Shown: positions 39,701 through 48,985, numbered from the stretch's first letter. The stretch is DNA of 64,000 nucleotides from Haliotis asinina (GCF_037392515.1 NC_090288.1:56095673-56159672); one strand, 5' to 3'. Made by a program: numbers and translations. The notes: generated by a model not told the origin, from the sequence alone.

Positions 39701-41750
39701 CGACTTGGCAGATGACAATGCTTTTGGTTGCGCCCTTTTGGCTGACAAGGAGTTGGGTCGTAGAGCTAACTGATCCAGATCCAGTGCCACTTCCCGTCAC
39801 ATCTGCTGGTGCATCCACACTACCGATTAAGTACACTGGTCTCCACTAACGCTTCATCTGCACGTTTGGCACTTTTGCATCGGTCATTAACAGCCAAGGG
39901 TTATTGTAAACGTGTTGCTACTGCCATGGCTACAGAGCATCGTACATCCACCAGGTCGCTTTATGACAAGTCGAAGAATTTTGAGTCGTATTGATGAGGG
40001 AAGGGCATTATGTCTCCCACGACAGCATCGCCACAGATGGTTGCAGAGTATCTTCAACACCTACAGCACAAATTACTATAATTTCAAGTTATTTGTCAGA
40101 AATCCTATTGGTGTAAGGCCATTTCTGAACACTTATTGATTATCGTAAAACGAGTAGAAAAGTTTAATTTTTGCAGATTAAGTGTAAAAGGTTTAATTTA
40201 ATGGTCAAAATTGTAATAATTACCCCCAAAATATAAAGACTGGCGTCTCTGCTGCTGATGCCATCTAGTTCATTGTTAGTGTTAATAATGTTACAATATT
40301 GTTGAAAGCATCATAAAACTCCACTAACTCACTCAAATGACTCATTCTCTCACCATGTTAATGAATATTTATATATTCCTTGTTATGTCCAGAATTTTTC
40401 TCTAAACAGGATGGAGATATTTTTGTAAATAAAACTTTACGATGATTTGTTAGTGATAGAATTAATGAAACATCTAAACTGTGACTGAAACATGTATTGT
40501 CATCATAATGATTTCCGGTCTTCTGGAATAAGGCAGCTTTGCACCATTAATTTACTGAGAGATTACGGAATGTCATGGTGAATGTTTGTTGTAGGCGATA
40601 TTGTATGTCAGGGATTGGTGATTTCCTCTTAGTATTTTAACTACTAAGTCAAAAATTTGAATTATGTATGGTTAAATCATATTGTAAGTGTGAATTTAGT
40701 GCCATGTACTATATTTTTGTTGTGTGTAACTGTTGCATAACTATCAACACATTAGGATGTGTAGAAAAATCACAATTTAAGAGAATTTGTGAAACATTTG
40801 GAAGTTTGGAGTAATGAGTGTACTGTTACACTTTTCATTTAAATGTTGTCCTTATTCCCTCAGTTTGAAGGTGAGCTACGATACCTAGCGTAATGTGTAC
40901 CTGTATATGTTTTCAGTATGAGGAAGGTTTGAATTCTTTCTTTCTTTCATCATTGAAACCCATCCTGGCCTGTCAGAGTCATGTGACCTCACCCCATCTC
41001 ACTATAAGGCCACCCACCTCTCCCATCCACAAGGTCAATTCACCCAATCTCACCCTAAGGCCACTCTACCTGACCTCACCACCAGGCCACTCATGTAAAC
41101 CAATCTCACCCCAGGCCATCCCACCTCATCTCACCACAAGGCCACCTCACCCTAACTCACCTCAAGGCCACCTCACCTCAAGCTCACCTTACCTCATTTC
41201 ACCCCAAAGCCACTCCACATCACCTCACCCAAAGGCCACCTCACCAAACCCCAAGACCACTTCACCTTATCTCACCCAAAGCTCACCTTAACTCACACCA
41301 AGACCATCCCACCTCACCTAATCCAAAGGCCTTCCTACTTCACCTCACCCCAAGGCCACCCCACCTCACCTCACTCCACCCTAAGGCTATCGCACCTAAT
41401 CCTACCCCAAGACCACCCCATCTGACCATTAGTTATAGTATTACACCAGTACAGGGTTTAAGATACTTGTCTTCAATAAGTCATTACATAGGTGAGCTTC
41501 AGTACCTTAGTTGCTGAGAGCAGTTCTGACCTTCACCTTCCTTTATTATTGTAGGTGTCACGAGGCTACAGAAGGTGCAGAGCAGACTTTACGCTGGCAG
41601 CGTCTCGATGCAGTGTGGCGCATGTTCCACAATGCGTACAGCAACTCGGTTGTTTTCCGTCCTGGGGCGGAGGCTGGCAGCGGTGCAATATCCACTCTGT
41701 TGGAGAAAGTAGGAATCAAATCCTCAGGGAAATCTAACTCTGTTGTTTAA
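18745..41750 (+). CDS. MTMR14: Myotubularin-related protein 14 (phosphoinositide 3-phosphatase), 18 exons seen
   Basis: Exons: 18745-18801, 19252-19355, 20631-20739, 21329-21404, 22833-22881, 23479-23595, 24197-24270, 25259-25329, 25581-25658, 25865-25928, 28160-28322, 29193-29229, 31019-31083, 31325-31425, 32761-32887, 33274-33453, 35072-35194, 41555-41750. All have AG/GT borders and agreeing phases, 1,791 nt in total (596 codons plus stop). The protein follows human MTMR14 from its start region (LLLFAKDYIYS) through ICRSATLSSGAEMYGRSG, GYICDLMVEKKKVKFGM, the CX5R active site CISGWDR, a Ser-rich tail and the C-terminal AISTLLEKVGI. The enzyme removes the 3-phosphate of PI3P and PI(3,5)P2 and restrains autophagy. 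As usual for MTMR14, no PH-GRAM domain is seen. The first coding exon (about 50 residues in human) is missing from view. Confidence 0.95.
21630..22147. mobile_element. TIR-bounded element, about 518 bp, in MTMR14 intron 4
   Basis: The ends are inverse copies over about 30 bp: TACTTGTCATATCTTCCTAC at the left continues into GAACCTCTGT, and the right end reads back as TACTTGTATTATGTTCCTAC then GAACCTCTGT. No coding capacity is seen. I could not find a clear target duplication, so the superfamily is open. Confidence 0.6.
24282..24960. repeat. Minisatellite (GTCTGTATGGTCTG family) in MTMR14 intron 7
   Basis: About 680 bp of units of roughly 10-24 bp built on TGTCTGTATGGTCTGG. A longer block (GGTATGAGGTGTACTGTTTG... 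to GTGATGTCTGTATGG) recurs near 24,580, 24,740 and 24,885, a higher-order period of about 150 bp. The open frame on the plus strand here is a repeat artefact. Confidence 0.9.
25984..26222 (+). mobile_element. SINE-like repeat, type 2 (GATCGGRTGGTC family)
   Basis: It contains the blocks shared by this family in the window: 'ggcga...gtggtcc...tgacttgattgacacat', 'gatgctcat..tgttgatcactggattgtctggt' and 'acagaccgtcaccatacag'. Other copies lie near 50.2, 51.1, 55.5, 58.45 and 62.7 kb. It is in MTMR14 intron 10. Confidence 0.7.
26354..26843. mobile_element. Mutator-like MITE, family I copy 1 (490 bp, 9-bp target duplication)
   Basis: Long inverted ends of about 75 bp (CATCCTCGATATCTCCAGGG... with ACGTTCCGAAAAGTCTCCAC) and the exact 9-bp duplication GGAATATGG at 26,345-26,353 and 26,844-26,852. 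No transposase is coded. A 9-bp duplication with long TIRs fits Mutator-like elements best. A relative of 523 bp is at 52,165-52,687. Confidence 0.85.
26853..27690 (+). mobile_element. 5'-truncated LINE (CR1/L2-like) fragment
   Basis: This is the reverse transcriptase C-terminal half of a non-LTR retrotransposon: LSHGVPQGSVLGPILFLLYV, then NADDTQL where the active site should read YADD, SDSKTELLI, VYIDSNHSLEAHINHL and ISSIRRYITTDCAHALVRS. The frame shifts at least once (near 27,290), so it is dead. The 3' part ends near GCGCCTTCAGTGAGCATC and an ATT-rich tail (27,658-27,690), as is usual for CR1/L2 3' ends. It lies in MTMR14 intron 10. Confidence 0.82.
27797..27905 (+). mobile_element. tRNA-SINE 3' fragment
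   Basis: It carries the body and tail of the SINE (GGTACAATATATGAAACCTG, GTTTCTGGTGTCCCCTGCTG, GGAATATCGCTGTAAGTGACG, then ACTCACTCACTC). The tRNA-like head is missing. Confidence 0.7.
28160..28322 (+). CDS. MTMR14: MTMR14 catalytic exon
   Basis: This exon carries HCISGWDRTPLF, the CX5R phosphatase loop with the catalytic Cys and the phosphate-binding Arg both present, followed by LLRLSLWADGS and LGYDWYLFG. The active enzyme is therefore expected to be functional. The exon is flanked by CCAG and GGGTGAGT. Confidence 0.95.
28924..29069 (+). mobile_element. Chimeric SINE copy (type 2 head, tRNA-SINE tail)
   Basis: The first half (CTTCAGTAACCCATGGGTCG, GCTTGCTGACTTGGTTGACA) is from the type 2 family and the second half (GGTTACAATGTGCGAAGGCC ... 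CTCACTCACTC) from the tRNA-SINE. It lies in MTMR14 intron 11. Confidence 0.6.
31499..31655 (+). mobile_element. tRNA-derived SINE, near full length
   Basis: The head has Pol III promoter-like boxes (GTAGCCTAAGGGTTAAAG as A box, CTGGGTTCCATTCC as B box), then AATGTGTGAAGCCCATTTCT, then the conserved tail TGATATTGCTGAAATATTAC and an ACTC-rich end. It lies in MTMR14 intron 14. Confidence 0.82.
31897..32262 (+). repeat. Dispersed repeat, copy 1 of a pair
   Basis: It shares the order of blocks with 60,960-61,345: 'accacacgc...gcacatgcac...gcc', 'catg.attttgacattttt', 'cgataaatcac' and 'ctcaaaacat...atcaacattgat'. The type is unknown; no coding is seen. A tRNA-SINE tail fragment follows at about 32,252-32,345. 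Confidence 0.55.
33103..33204. repeat. (TCAC)n microsatellite
   Basis: About 100 bp of TCAC/ACTC repeats in MTMR14 intron 15. The same motif ends the local SINE tails, so it probably grew from one. Confidence 0.95.
33650..33738. repeat. Perfect 22-bp inverted repeat (hairpin) in MTMR14 intron 16
   Basis: The arm at 33,650-33,671 (AAATTATAATAGCTCTAAAT + TT) is exactly inverse to 33,717-33,738, with a 45-nt loop. It may be a young tiny MITE or a hairpin in the intron RNA. Confidence 0.8.
34938..35020. repeat. Short minisatellite (CATGGTCTATGCTGAGTCTG units)
   Basis: About four units of 20-22 bp just upstream of the MTMR14 exon at 35,072. Confidence 0.8.
35722..35812. mobile_element. Short foldback MITE, copy 2 (related to 16,343-16,434)
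   Basis: The ends TTCACAAAGTGATCTTAGCG and GCACTAAGATCACTTTGTAC are inverse to each other. It lies in MTMR14 intron 17. Confidence 0.7.
37097..38191 (+). CDS. Gag-like open frame of the DIRS fossil
   Basis: 364 codons, Ser/Thr/Val-rich, with low similarity to anything I can name. Its place ahead of the reverse transcriptase region and its size fit the poorly conserved gag-like protein of DIRS elements. It belongs to a broken element and is not a host gene. Confidence 0.6.
   Translation: MSESYKGNRLRALSHPLRGSDSIHREAFCDVSFAQPHGIDAAICNAPVVGESGASIIHQHGSVLPCVDLTPVIPQWIRSSASACFDSPVASSTLFTGVPSGITASISQSGFCSVPIHRVVTQHAGLSGNSFVSVGCGSAPLVSMSVPHVLTSAVRAPLVTCSTGYSGVTGATYGVLHSTAASSLPVSWVPGSEAVTSQPMDFDDFVLRVAAVLRRQDPVTPVSLPVTTSQTAASHELARLRRLATLSPSSDGPLSTDGSFDADDTSSLLVWITDELQLQCSTSSDDTLSTFIMKSGDFSSITFPPRLCISQLVTSLDPVFTNMRKIKDGFTSPCFKLSAAHIHGFSSLITSLPVDDDISLLGSK
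38650..39850 (+). pseudogene. Reverse transcriptase / RNase H remains of the DIRS fossil
   Basis: Recognisable patches are LSQPRTLRQWQELVGLLSSA, LPRELHSHLLWWMQES, LYVDASLHGFGAHLLNQQMA, HINVLELRALIFATTHW and DPFATRFNHQL, all standard for the connection, RNase H and post-RNase H parts of DIRS polyproteins. It is broken in more than one place. Confidence 0.8.
40978..41420. repeat. C-rich minisatellite (CACCTCACCCCAAGGCCACC) in MTMR14 intron 17
   Basis: About 440 bp of degenerate units of 17-30 bp on CCTCACCYCAAGGCCAC, strongly strand-biased (almost no G outside the AAGGCC motif). The proline-rich open frame inside is a repeat artefact. Confidence 0.9.
41555..41750 (+). CDS. MTMR14: MTMR14 last exon
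   Basis: The acceptor GTAG lies before GTGTCACGAG. The exon codes RLDAVWRMFHNAYSNSV and AISTLLEKVGI, matching the conserved C-terminus of MTMR14, and ends at TAA 41,748-41,750. Phase fits the exon at 35,072-35,194, across a 6.4-kb intron that holds the DIRS fossil. Confidence 0.93.
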
Positions 41751-43899
41751 CGCTGTCACTTGCAGATTAGTCTGATGTCATAGTGAATTCCTCACGTGTA
41801 TGCGCCAACAGGGGTCACTGACAGTACCTAGAATATCAGACCTATTAATGAAGACTTGCTGGCTGCAATATAAACAATGGGGACATAACCGACTACTTAA
41901 AAACAACATTATAAATCAGAGAACACATTGCTGGAAACATGGGATCATCAGCGCTCAAACACACTGACCATAAACTTGACTAATTAAGTAATTATGCCCA
42001 GGCCCTTGTCTGCCAATACCCAGTGGGAGAAAAGTGTGTGGAAGAAATCTGTGATGCGATTGGACATTCGCATATATTTACTGTTCTATGTTAGTGCTAT
42101 AACTGGGATGTATAACTTACCTCACTGTTGGTCTTTTAGACATGTAAGTCGATTCTTACCTTTCCTGTTTCTGCTGAGTTTTGGTCTGTGTGTCTGTGAG
42201 GAGTTTCCATGTTCTCAGTGGTAGTGTGAGATATATGATGATGTTTCACAACTGTAGACATTGATGTGTACTTGGTCATAAACATTGTATCATAATGTCA
42301 TTATTTAGAATCAGTGCTGCTGTACTCACACTGAGACTAGAGTTTGGTTGGGCTGTAAAATGCCTGGTTTGGGGTTGATTGTCTGTGTGGGTAAAACATT
42401 TGAGTATTTCTGATGTTCCCCACAGTGATTTTGTTAACATATTGCTAAACCCAACTTAAATCCTCCACACTGACTGAATGCAAGAGTAGGAACAGATAAA
42501 AATCTAATTGTAAACTCATCAAGCCCTCTGGTTGTAAACTTCCCAGGGAGCACACACTGAGTCTGAAACCAGATCTGTTGAAAGTGTAAGTATTGTTACT
42601 AATGGGTTTTAGGCAAATTTTTGTTCACCTACGGTACCTGTTCGATAAGACTGTTGTCTTCCTGATTCTGTGAGGACAATGACCCCTATATATGATGAGA
42701 CATGCTCAGGCAATGTAAGATGTTTTCAGGGTCCAAATAGTGCTATGGTTTGTTATTGTTGAGTTTATTTTCTTGAAAGGGAAAGATATTGAATACATGA
42801 AAACTCCCCCATAAATTTGATTTGATGACCATAGTCAACTCACTCATGAAGATCTTAGTTCGAATCTGTCTTCAGCAAACCATGCTTGTTGCAAGAGCTG
42901 ACCAATAGGATTGAGTTTTGGCTGATGCATGTCCTTGTATCCCATTTGTGTAGGTTGATACTTATAATGTTAATCACACATTGTCAGATCCAGACATGAA
43001 TGTTTACACCTGATGGAACTTTGCACATCTATATATTGGGTGGATCTTCAAGTACCTTGAATTCTAAAACTGACTGTTTTTTCTGCACACACATCTGTAG
43101 AAGTAGCCAGTTTTTTTGTACTCAGTTTGAAAGTTTTGTGCATTAAGTCCTAGTGTGACCAGTATATCAGGATGTTAATATCTAGTGGTTTGCGAGATTA
43201 AGATAAAATGTTCTTAAAGAATAAGTACATTGTACCTTAAATATTACACTGATGTACCAGCTTGATGCTCATGATGTCAGCCAAAGGATAGTCTTGTTCA
43301 GATCTCAGTTACTGACAAATGTCATATATCTGTAATATTGCTGAATGACACGTTAAATGGTTGATTTGTTGAGAACATGTCATGACCTCTGTGAACTGAC
43401 AAACAGGATATGTTATCTTGAGTTGTTATCATCAGTGTAATCTTACATAACGCAAACACTTGACACAGACTGCTCTGCTTAGGATAGCATCATAATCCCC
43501 TGAAAAATGCCCAACGTCCCGTTTCAGAAAAAAATATTTCTGGAACGGGAATATTGTCTCTTTCATGTGAATTGTAAACAACAAGTTATCTTGAAATGTT
43601 TCTATTAACAGACTGGAATATTGGGTGCATATGGATGTTTTACTTTAATGTTTGAGAAATTAAGATGCAAACAAAATAACAAAAATTCTGGGTAGTTGAA
43701 AAAATATTTTTTGAAATTAGTTTCCCTGAAATGTGTGGACAGAATATTCATGTATATTATGTTGCCGTACGTAAAACAAGTTTTTATTTGAGCTGGCTCG
43801 TTGCAATGTGAGGACAGTATTGGGGACCTTGTTCTGTTGAAGAATCTTGTCGGGTATAGTGTTAACTGCTGACATAGCAGGTGTGTACTGAGTGGCTCA

Positions 43900-44061
43900 G
43901 GGCAGTGGGGCTAGTATAGTGGTTTAAGGGTTGGTTCATTGCGCCAAAAACCTGGGTTCGAATGCCCACATTAGTATATTGTGTGAAGACCATTTCTGGT
44001 GTCGCCCGTCGTAATGTTGCTGGAATATTACTGAAAGCAGCGTGAAATATTGAAACTACAA
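43900..44061 (+). mobile_element. tRNA-derived SINE
   Basis: Head GGCTAGTATAGTGGTTTAAG, B box-like CTGGGTTCGAATGCC, body GTGTGAAGACCATTTCTGGT, tail GTTGCTGGAATATTACTGAA. This is the standard order of the family. Confidence 0.85.
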
Positions 44062-44214
44062 GATTGAGGTTATACAGTTGCAGGGATCTTTGCCCCTTAA
44101 TTTCTATCACAGTCAGATTTCAGGAAAATATTCTTCCTTTTGCAAGCTTTTGAGATATGATGTTAAATGGTGTTTCTCCTCCAGCTTGTATTTACAGCTT
44201 AATAAAGATGATCT

Positions 44215-44575
44215 TACCCATCAGCAGATATTATAAGCTGAGGGTACCCCCGCTCTTACCCACTGGCTGATATTTACATGCATGTGCACTGCCATGATCC
44301 AGCAGCTGATATTACCAGCTGCACATGCAGTGGTTAATGCTGTTATCACCAGCTGATATTGATGCAGTGATTAAAATGGCAAGATCTACCAGCTAATATT
44401 TAAGGCTTCAAGTACAATGCTATAATCCACCCCCTGAAAGCAGCAGCTGCATATACAATCCTGTTATCCACTCGCTGCGGCAGTTACACAGCTTCAAGTA
44501 CAATCAACAGCTGTTCATGAAATGCTGTTTACCAGCAGCTCGTTCTTAGAGCTTCAAGTATAAGGTGTTGTATAT
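44215..44575. repeat. Degenerate tandem repeat (CCAGCAGCTGATATT / GCTTCAAGTACAATGCTGTT)
   Basis: Two interleaved motifs recur five or more times at uneven spacing. Old and diverged. Confidence 0.65.
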
Positions 44576-45124
44576 ACCTACACATCTCAGGCCATTCACT
44601 GTTATAAGCCACTGAATATACTTTCTTGACAGAATATTTAATTCTAAAAATATTTTTAACATCATCATCATCTGTGATACACGGTATTCATAGCCAAAGG
44701 AGAGATTGAACGTTTTATTGATGTATATATTGTTTAGATGTGCTCAAAATGGGTTAGGGATCAATAATTGTCAGACATGTTGCATGTACTGTGACTATGT
44801 TGTCATTTATTTAATATAATGTATAGCTGAAAAAATTTATTTCAATGTATTGGTCATAAATATTCAGATACTTGTGAAATGTATACTTCTTGATTGAAAG
44901 AAAATAATGAAATATACAGCTAAATGTATTGTCGTTATTGCTACATGTATGTAATGACATATTGAGCAGGCAGAATTCAAGCAGGATTTCTAGCTCTGGG
45001 TTTTGTCAAGATTCATGTCACTATTTCCATTGGTGTTCTATGGAAAGCATGACTGGGAACCAAAGTAATCACATAGTGTCTGTGTCTTTTTTGTTAAAAG
45101 TGAAGTGTGTGAAGAAAAAAAATA

Positions 45125-45261
45125 TACTGAACAGCAAAAGAAACACAAGTTTTTGAAAAGTGAAATCTCATAAATGTAGTTTGAAAGCATTCATGTTTGT
45201 GCATTCTATTTAAAAACTTCACAAAAAGCCAGAGTTGCATTTCTTTTGCTGTTCAGTGTAT
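45125..45261. mobile_element. Mariner-like MITE, family III copy 1 (137 bp)
   Basis: The ends TACTGAACAGCAAAAGAAA and TTTCTTTTGCTGTTCAGTGTA are inverse, with TA outside each end. Relatives lie at 51,533-51,644 and 54,032-54,122. The inner block AAAAGCCAGAGTTGC is shared with the second copy. Confidence 0.85.
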
Positions 45262-45424
45262 ATATAATTATTGATCCTTAACTTCATTTGTCTCATTTAA
45301 TCTTTATGTGATGTGTTTTTATTTGTACAGATGTTTATGGACTTAGTTCTACCCATAACAGAGACGTAGCTTTATGATGGAAGCCATCGTTGGTTGTGTT
45401 GAATGTCTAGGTTACTGTCACATG

Positions 45425-46058
45425 CAGTCTAAGTAAACTTGGTCTCAGTACTTTTCCTTACACTCCACTACATAGTCTAACAAAACCTAGCAGGGGGTTG
45501 CATCAGGTAAACTTTCTGACTGACCAATCAGAACACAGCTTACCAAATCGCGAAAGTGTGGACATTCACACATACATTTTGAAATTCCACCTTGGAAAGG
45601 TTTGTACCCGAATGATTCTGAATGCTATTTTCCATACAATCACTACCAGGTAATGTACATGAAGCACACTACATAAATATACTGCCAACAGTGAGCAAAC
45701 AGTCACTGAAAATAGCGTATTGTCAGTATTCAAGGATGTCAGCTTGCAGAAATATTAGCCAATGGTAACCATGTCATCAGAAACCCCTATGTAATACACT
45801 GCAGGTCAAATACCTGTGTCTTATGCAGATTTTCATTTACTGAGGGATCAGTGTCAGTGAGTAGCCAATTTTTTTAAGTACCACCATACCCTAAACAGTA
45901 ATCATTGTCTGATTGGTTAAATCTGTTTGGGCTTCTCACGTTTGATTGAACGGTCCTAGGTTGCTCAAAGGTTATCTGACGCGACCTCCTGCTAGGGTTT
46001 GTTATACTCTGTAGTGGAGTGTAACTAAAAATACTGAGACTAAGTTTACTTAGACTGA
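45425..46058. mobile_element. Mutator-like MITE, family II copy 1 (about 634 bp)
   Basis: Inverted ends of roughly 100 bp (CAGTCTAAGTAAACTTGGTC, with CACTCCACTACA and AACAAAACCTAGCAGG inside). The flanks TGTCACATG (45,416-45,424) and TGTCATATG (46,059-46,067) are a 9-bp duplication with one change. No transposase. A second copy lies at about 51,765-52,857, split by a family I element. Confidence 0.82.
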
Positions 46059-46073
46059 TGTCATATGATGCTG

Positions 46074-46246
46074 ATAGGGTTGAATCCTCCGAAGCGAGGA
46101 TTCGGGTTAAAGTGTCTGCTTGACATACTCAAGACACCAGTTCGTTTTTTTTTCCCAACATGGGTACAATGTTTGAAGCCCATTTCTGATGTACCCTGTC
46201 ATGATATTGGTAAAATATTGTTGAAAGTGGTATAAAACCTTCTCAC
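46074..46246 (+). mobile_element. tRNA-SINE, diverged
   Basis: GGGTTAAAGTGTCTGCTTGA head, ACATGGGTACAATGTTTGAA body and ATGATATTGGTAAAATATTG tail. A T-run interrupts the B-box area. A 3' fragment of another copy is at 46,604-46,658. Confidence 0.7.
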
Positions 46247-47225
46247 TTTGTTTTATTTCTCTGTAGTTGAAAGGTCTTCAAGAAAGTGTAAGGGTCAGTG
46301 GTACCTAGTCTAGAATTGGGCACACAAGCATATAAGTCACTCTGGCCCATGGGTTCACAATGCTTTGCAAGTGTCCAATCTGTGTTGCCAGGATCCGATT
46401 TTCTTGCTTACAGCTTAGAGATTCCACCAGCATATGACACTTTTGGTTTTTTGGTTTTATTTAGTGTTACGCAGTTGCAGTCTTCAAGATTTTGATTATG
46501 ACCCTTTGAACTATTACATTTATTTGCATTCTCTTGGTTTTAAGTTAATTTTACTATTTGTATCATAATAATATTCAAGATGGTGTTTTTGCATATTTTT
46601 GGCATCCCACGTGATATTGCTTGAATATTAGGGGTAAAACTAAATTCACTCACTCTAAGAAGTGAGACACTATGTTGTTGTATTCAGTATTGTTGTATTC
46701 GTTACTGCCCTGGCATAGGCCTGCAAGGTCTTGAAGTCATTGTTCCTGTGTTTCTATAATACTGATCAGTTCCTTGAATTTAGTGACATGTTACACAAAA
46801 TTTATTTACAAATGATAAGAACATTTCTTAAATTTATGAATTGAAATTTTGTAAAAAAAATATTTTACTTATAAATGATAAATATTTCTTCACAATATTT
46901 TCCATGAAATTGAAATTAGATAAATTTGTTTACTTTTTACTTCCCAGTTAAAGTTATATTTTACTTTTCTCACTGTATCTGACTTGTCCTCATTGTAAAC
47001 CAAACAAGTGGCTTGTGTATTCTCCACCAGTGCATCAGTTGAGATAACAGAACAGCTGCTAGATGTAAATTATGTAAATATAACTGTAAATATGAACTTT
47101 CAATCCATGATTCATTGCAAAGAAATAAATCTTATCCTAACTACTTTTGATTCATGTTTTTTGTCAGTTTTGTTTTCATGGGAACTGAGGTAGACTAAGC
47201 CACTGCTTGTCAGTGTGGAGAAATG

Positions 47226-48985
47226 TGCCCCAAGGAGTGAGGGTGGAGGGGTAGCCTAGTGATTACAGTGATACTGAATATTGCTAAAAGTGACGTAAAA
47301 CCTTTGTCACTCTCTTCTCCGGAGACCTTCATATTTGAGTTTGGTTGTGCCCCAAGGAGTGAGGGTGGAGGGCCTAGTGATTACAGTGATACTGAATATT
47401 GCTAAAAGTGACGTAAAACCTTTGTCACTCTCTTCTCTGGAGACCTTCATATTTGAGTTTGGTTGTGCCCCAAGGAGTGAGGGTGGAGGGCCTAGTGATT
47501 ACAGTGATACTGAATATTGCTAAAAGTGACGTAAAACCTTTGTCCCTCTCTTCTCTGGAGACCTTCATATTTGAGTTTGGTTGTGCCCCAAGGAGTGAGG
47601 GTGGAGGGCCTAGTGAGTACAGTGATACTGAATATTGCTGAAAGTGACGTAAAACCTTTGTCCCTCTCTTCTCTGGAGACCTTCACATTTGAGTTTGGTT
47701 GTGCCTCAAGGAGTGAGGGTGGAGGGGTATCCTAGTGATTACAGTGATACTGAATATTGCTAAAAGTGACGTAAAACCTTTGTCCCTCTCTTCTCTGGAG
47801 ACCTTCATATTTGAGTTTGGTTGTGCCCCAAGGAGTGAGGGTGGAGGGCCTAGTGATTACAGTGATACTGAATATTGCTAAAAGTGACGTAAAACCTTTG
47901 TCCCTCTCTTCTCTGGAGACCTTCATATTTGAGTTTGGTTGTGCCCCAGGGAGTGAGGGTGGAGGGGATAGCCTAGTGATTACAGTGATACTGAATATTG
48001 CTGAAAGTGGCGTAAAACCTTTGTCCCTCTCTTCTCTGGAGACCTTCATATTTGAGTTTGGTTGTGCCCCAGGGAGTGAGGGTGGAGGGGTATCCTAGTG
48101 ATTACAGTGATACTGAATATTGCTAAAAGTGACGTAAAACCTTTGTCCCTCTCTTCTCTGGAGACCTTCACATTTGAGTTTGGTTGTGCCTCAAGGAGTG
48201 AGGGTGGAGGGGATAGCCTAGTGATTACAGTGATACTGAATATTGCTGAAAGTGGCGTAAAACCTTTGTCCCTCTCTTCTCTGGAGACCTTCATATTTGA
48301 GTTTGGTTGTGCCCCAGGGAGTGAGGGTGGAGGGGTATCCTAGTGATTACAGTGATACTGAATATTGCTAAAAGTGACGTAAAACCTTTGTCCCTCTCTT
48401 CTCTGGAGACCTTCATATTTGAGTTTGGTTGTGCCCCAGGGAGTGAGGGTGGAGGGGATAGCCTAGTGATTACAGTGATACTGAATATTGCTGAAAGTGG
48501 CGTAAAACCTTTGTCCCTCTCCTCTCTGGAGACCTTCATATTTGAGTTTGGTTGTGCCCCAAGGAGTGAGGGTGGAGGGCCTAGTGATTACAGTGATACT
48601 GAATATTGCTAAAAATGACGTAAAACCTGTGTCCCTCTCTTCTCTGGAGACCTTCATATTTGAGTTTGGTTGTGCCCCAGCTAGTGAGGGTGGAGGGGTA
48701 TCCTAGTGATTACAGTGATACTGAATATTGCTAAAAGTGACGTAGAACCTTTGTCCCTCTCTTCTCTGGAGACCTTCATATTTGAGTTCGGTTGTGCCCC
48801 AAGGAGTGAGGGTGGAGGGGTAGCCTAGTGATTACAGTGATACTGAATATTGCTAAATGTGACGTAAAACCTTTGTCACTCTCTTCTCTGGAGACCTTCA
48901 TATTTGAGTTTGGTTGTGCCCCAAGGAGTGAGGGTGGAGGGGTAACCAAGTGATTACAGCGATACTGAATATTGCTAATATAATA
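47226..48985 (+). repeat. Satellite array, about 14-15 units of 118-123 bp, SINE-derived
   Basis: Each unit reads CCCCAAGGAGTGAGGGTGGA, GTAGCCTAGTGATTACAGTG, ATACTGAATATTGCTAAAAG, TGACGTAAAACC, then CTCTCTTCTCTGGAGACCTT and CATATTTGAGTTTGGTTGTG. The middle is the SINE head joined directly to the SINE tail. Units come in 118-bp and 122-123-bp forms. Between about 47,840 and 48,570 they alternate as an A+B dimer of 245 bp repeated about three times. Long open frames on both strands are artefacts of the period. Confidence 0.95.

Larger units (their letters stand above)
36570..40140 (+). mobile_element. DIRS-type (tyrosine recombinase) retroelement, broken
   Basis: Approximate limits. Parts in order: a Ser/Thr-rich gag-like region (about 37.1-38.2 kb), reverse transcriptase remains (about 38.6-39.2 kb), an RNase H-like region (about 39.25-39.5 kb, LYVDASLHGFGAHL), the conserved DIRS segment after RNase H (DPFATRFNHQL, DPLVWGLDVLA, LLVAPFW, about 39.5-39.8 kb) and the start of a tyrosine-recombinase region (about 39.8-40.1 kb, RSLTAKGYCKRVATAM). 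This order is that of DIRS elements, kin of LTR retrotransposons. It is a fossil with several breaks and of moderate age. It lies in MTMR14 intron 17 in the sense orientation. Its termini were not resolved. Confidence 0.82.
41751..45124. other. MTMR14 3' UTR and flank, no genes
   Basis: Non-coding. It holds a decayed SINE (about 42,340-42,478), a clear tRNA-SINE (43,900-44,061) and a degenerate tandem repeat (44,215-44,575). AATAAA at about 44,201 is a possible polyadenylation signal, but the true transcript end cannot be told from sequence alone. Confidence 0.6.

Noticed and set aside
40893-41291. Proline/serine-rich 132-codon frame
   Set aside because: It lies inside the C-rich minisatellite of MTMR14 intron 17 and reads only its repeat.
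47226-48985. Direct repeats resembling a CRISPR array, and long open frames of about 80-105 codons on both strands
   Set aside because: The repeats are contiguous with no unique spacers and the period is 118-123 bp. The frames follow the satellite period and have no independent coding signal. The host is an animal.
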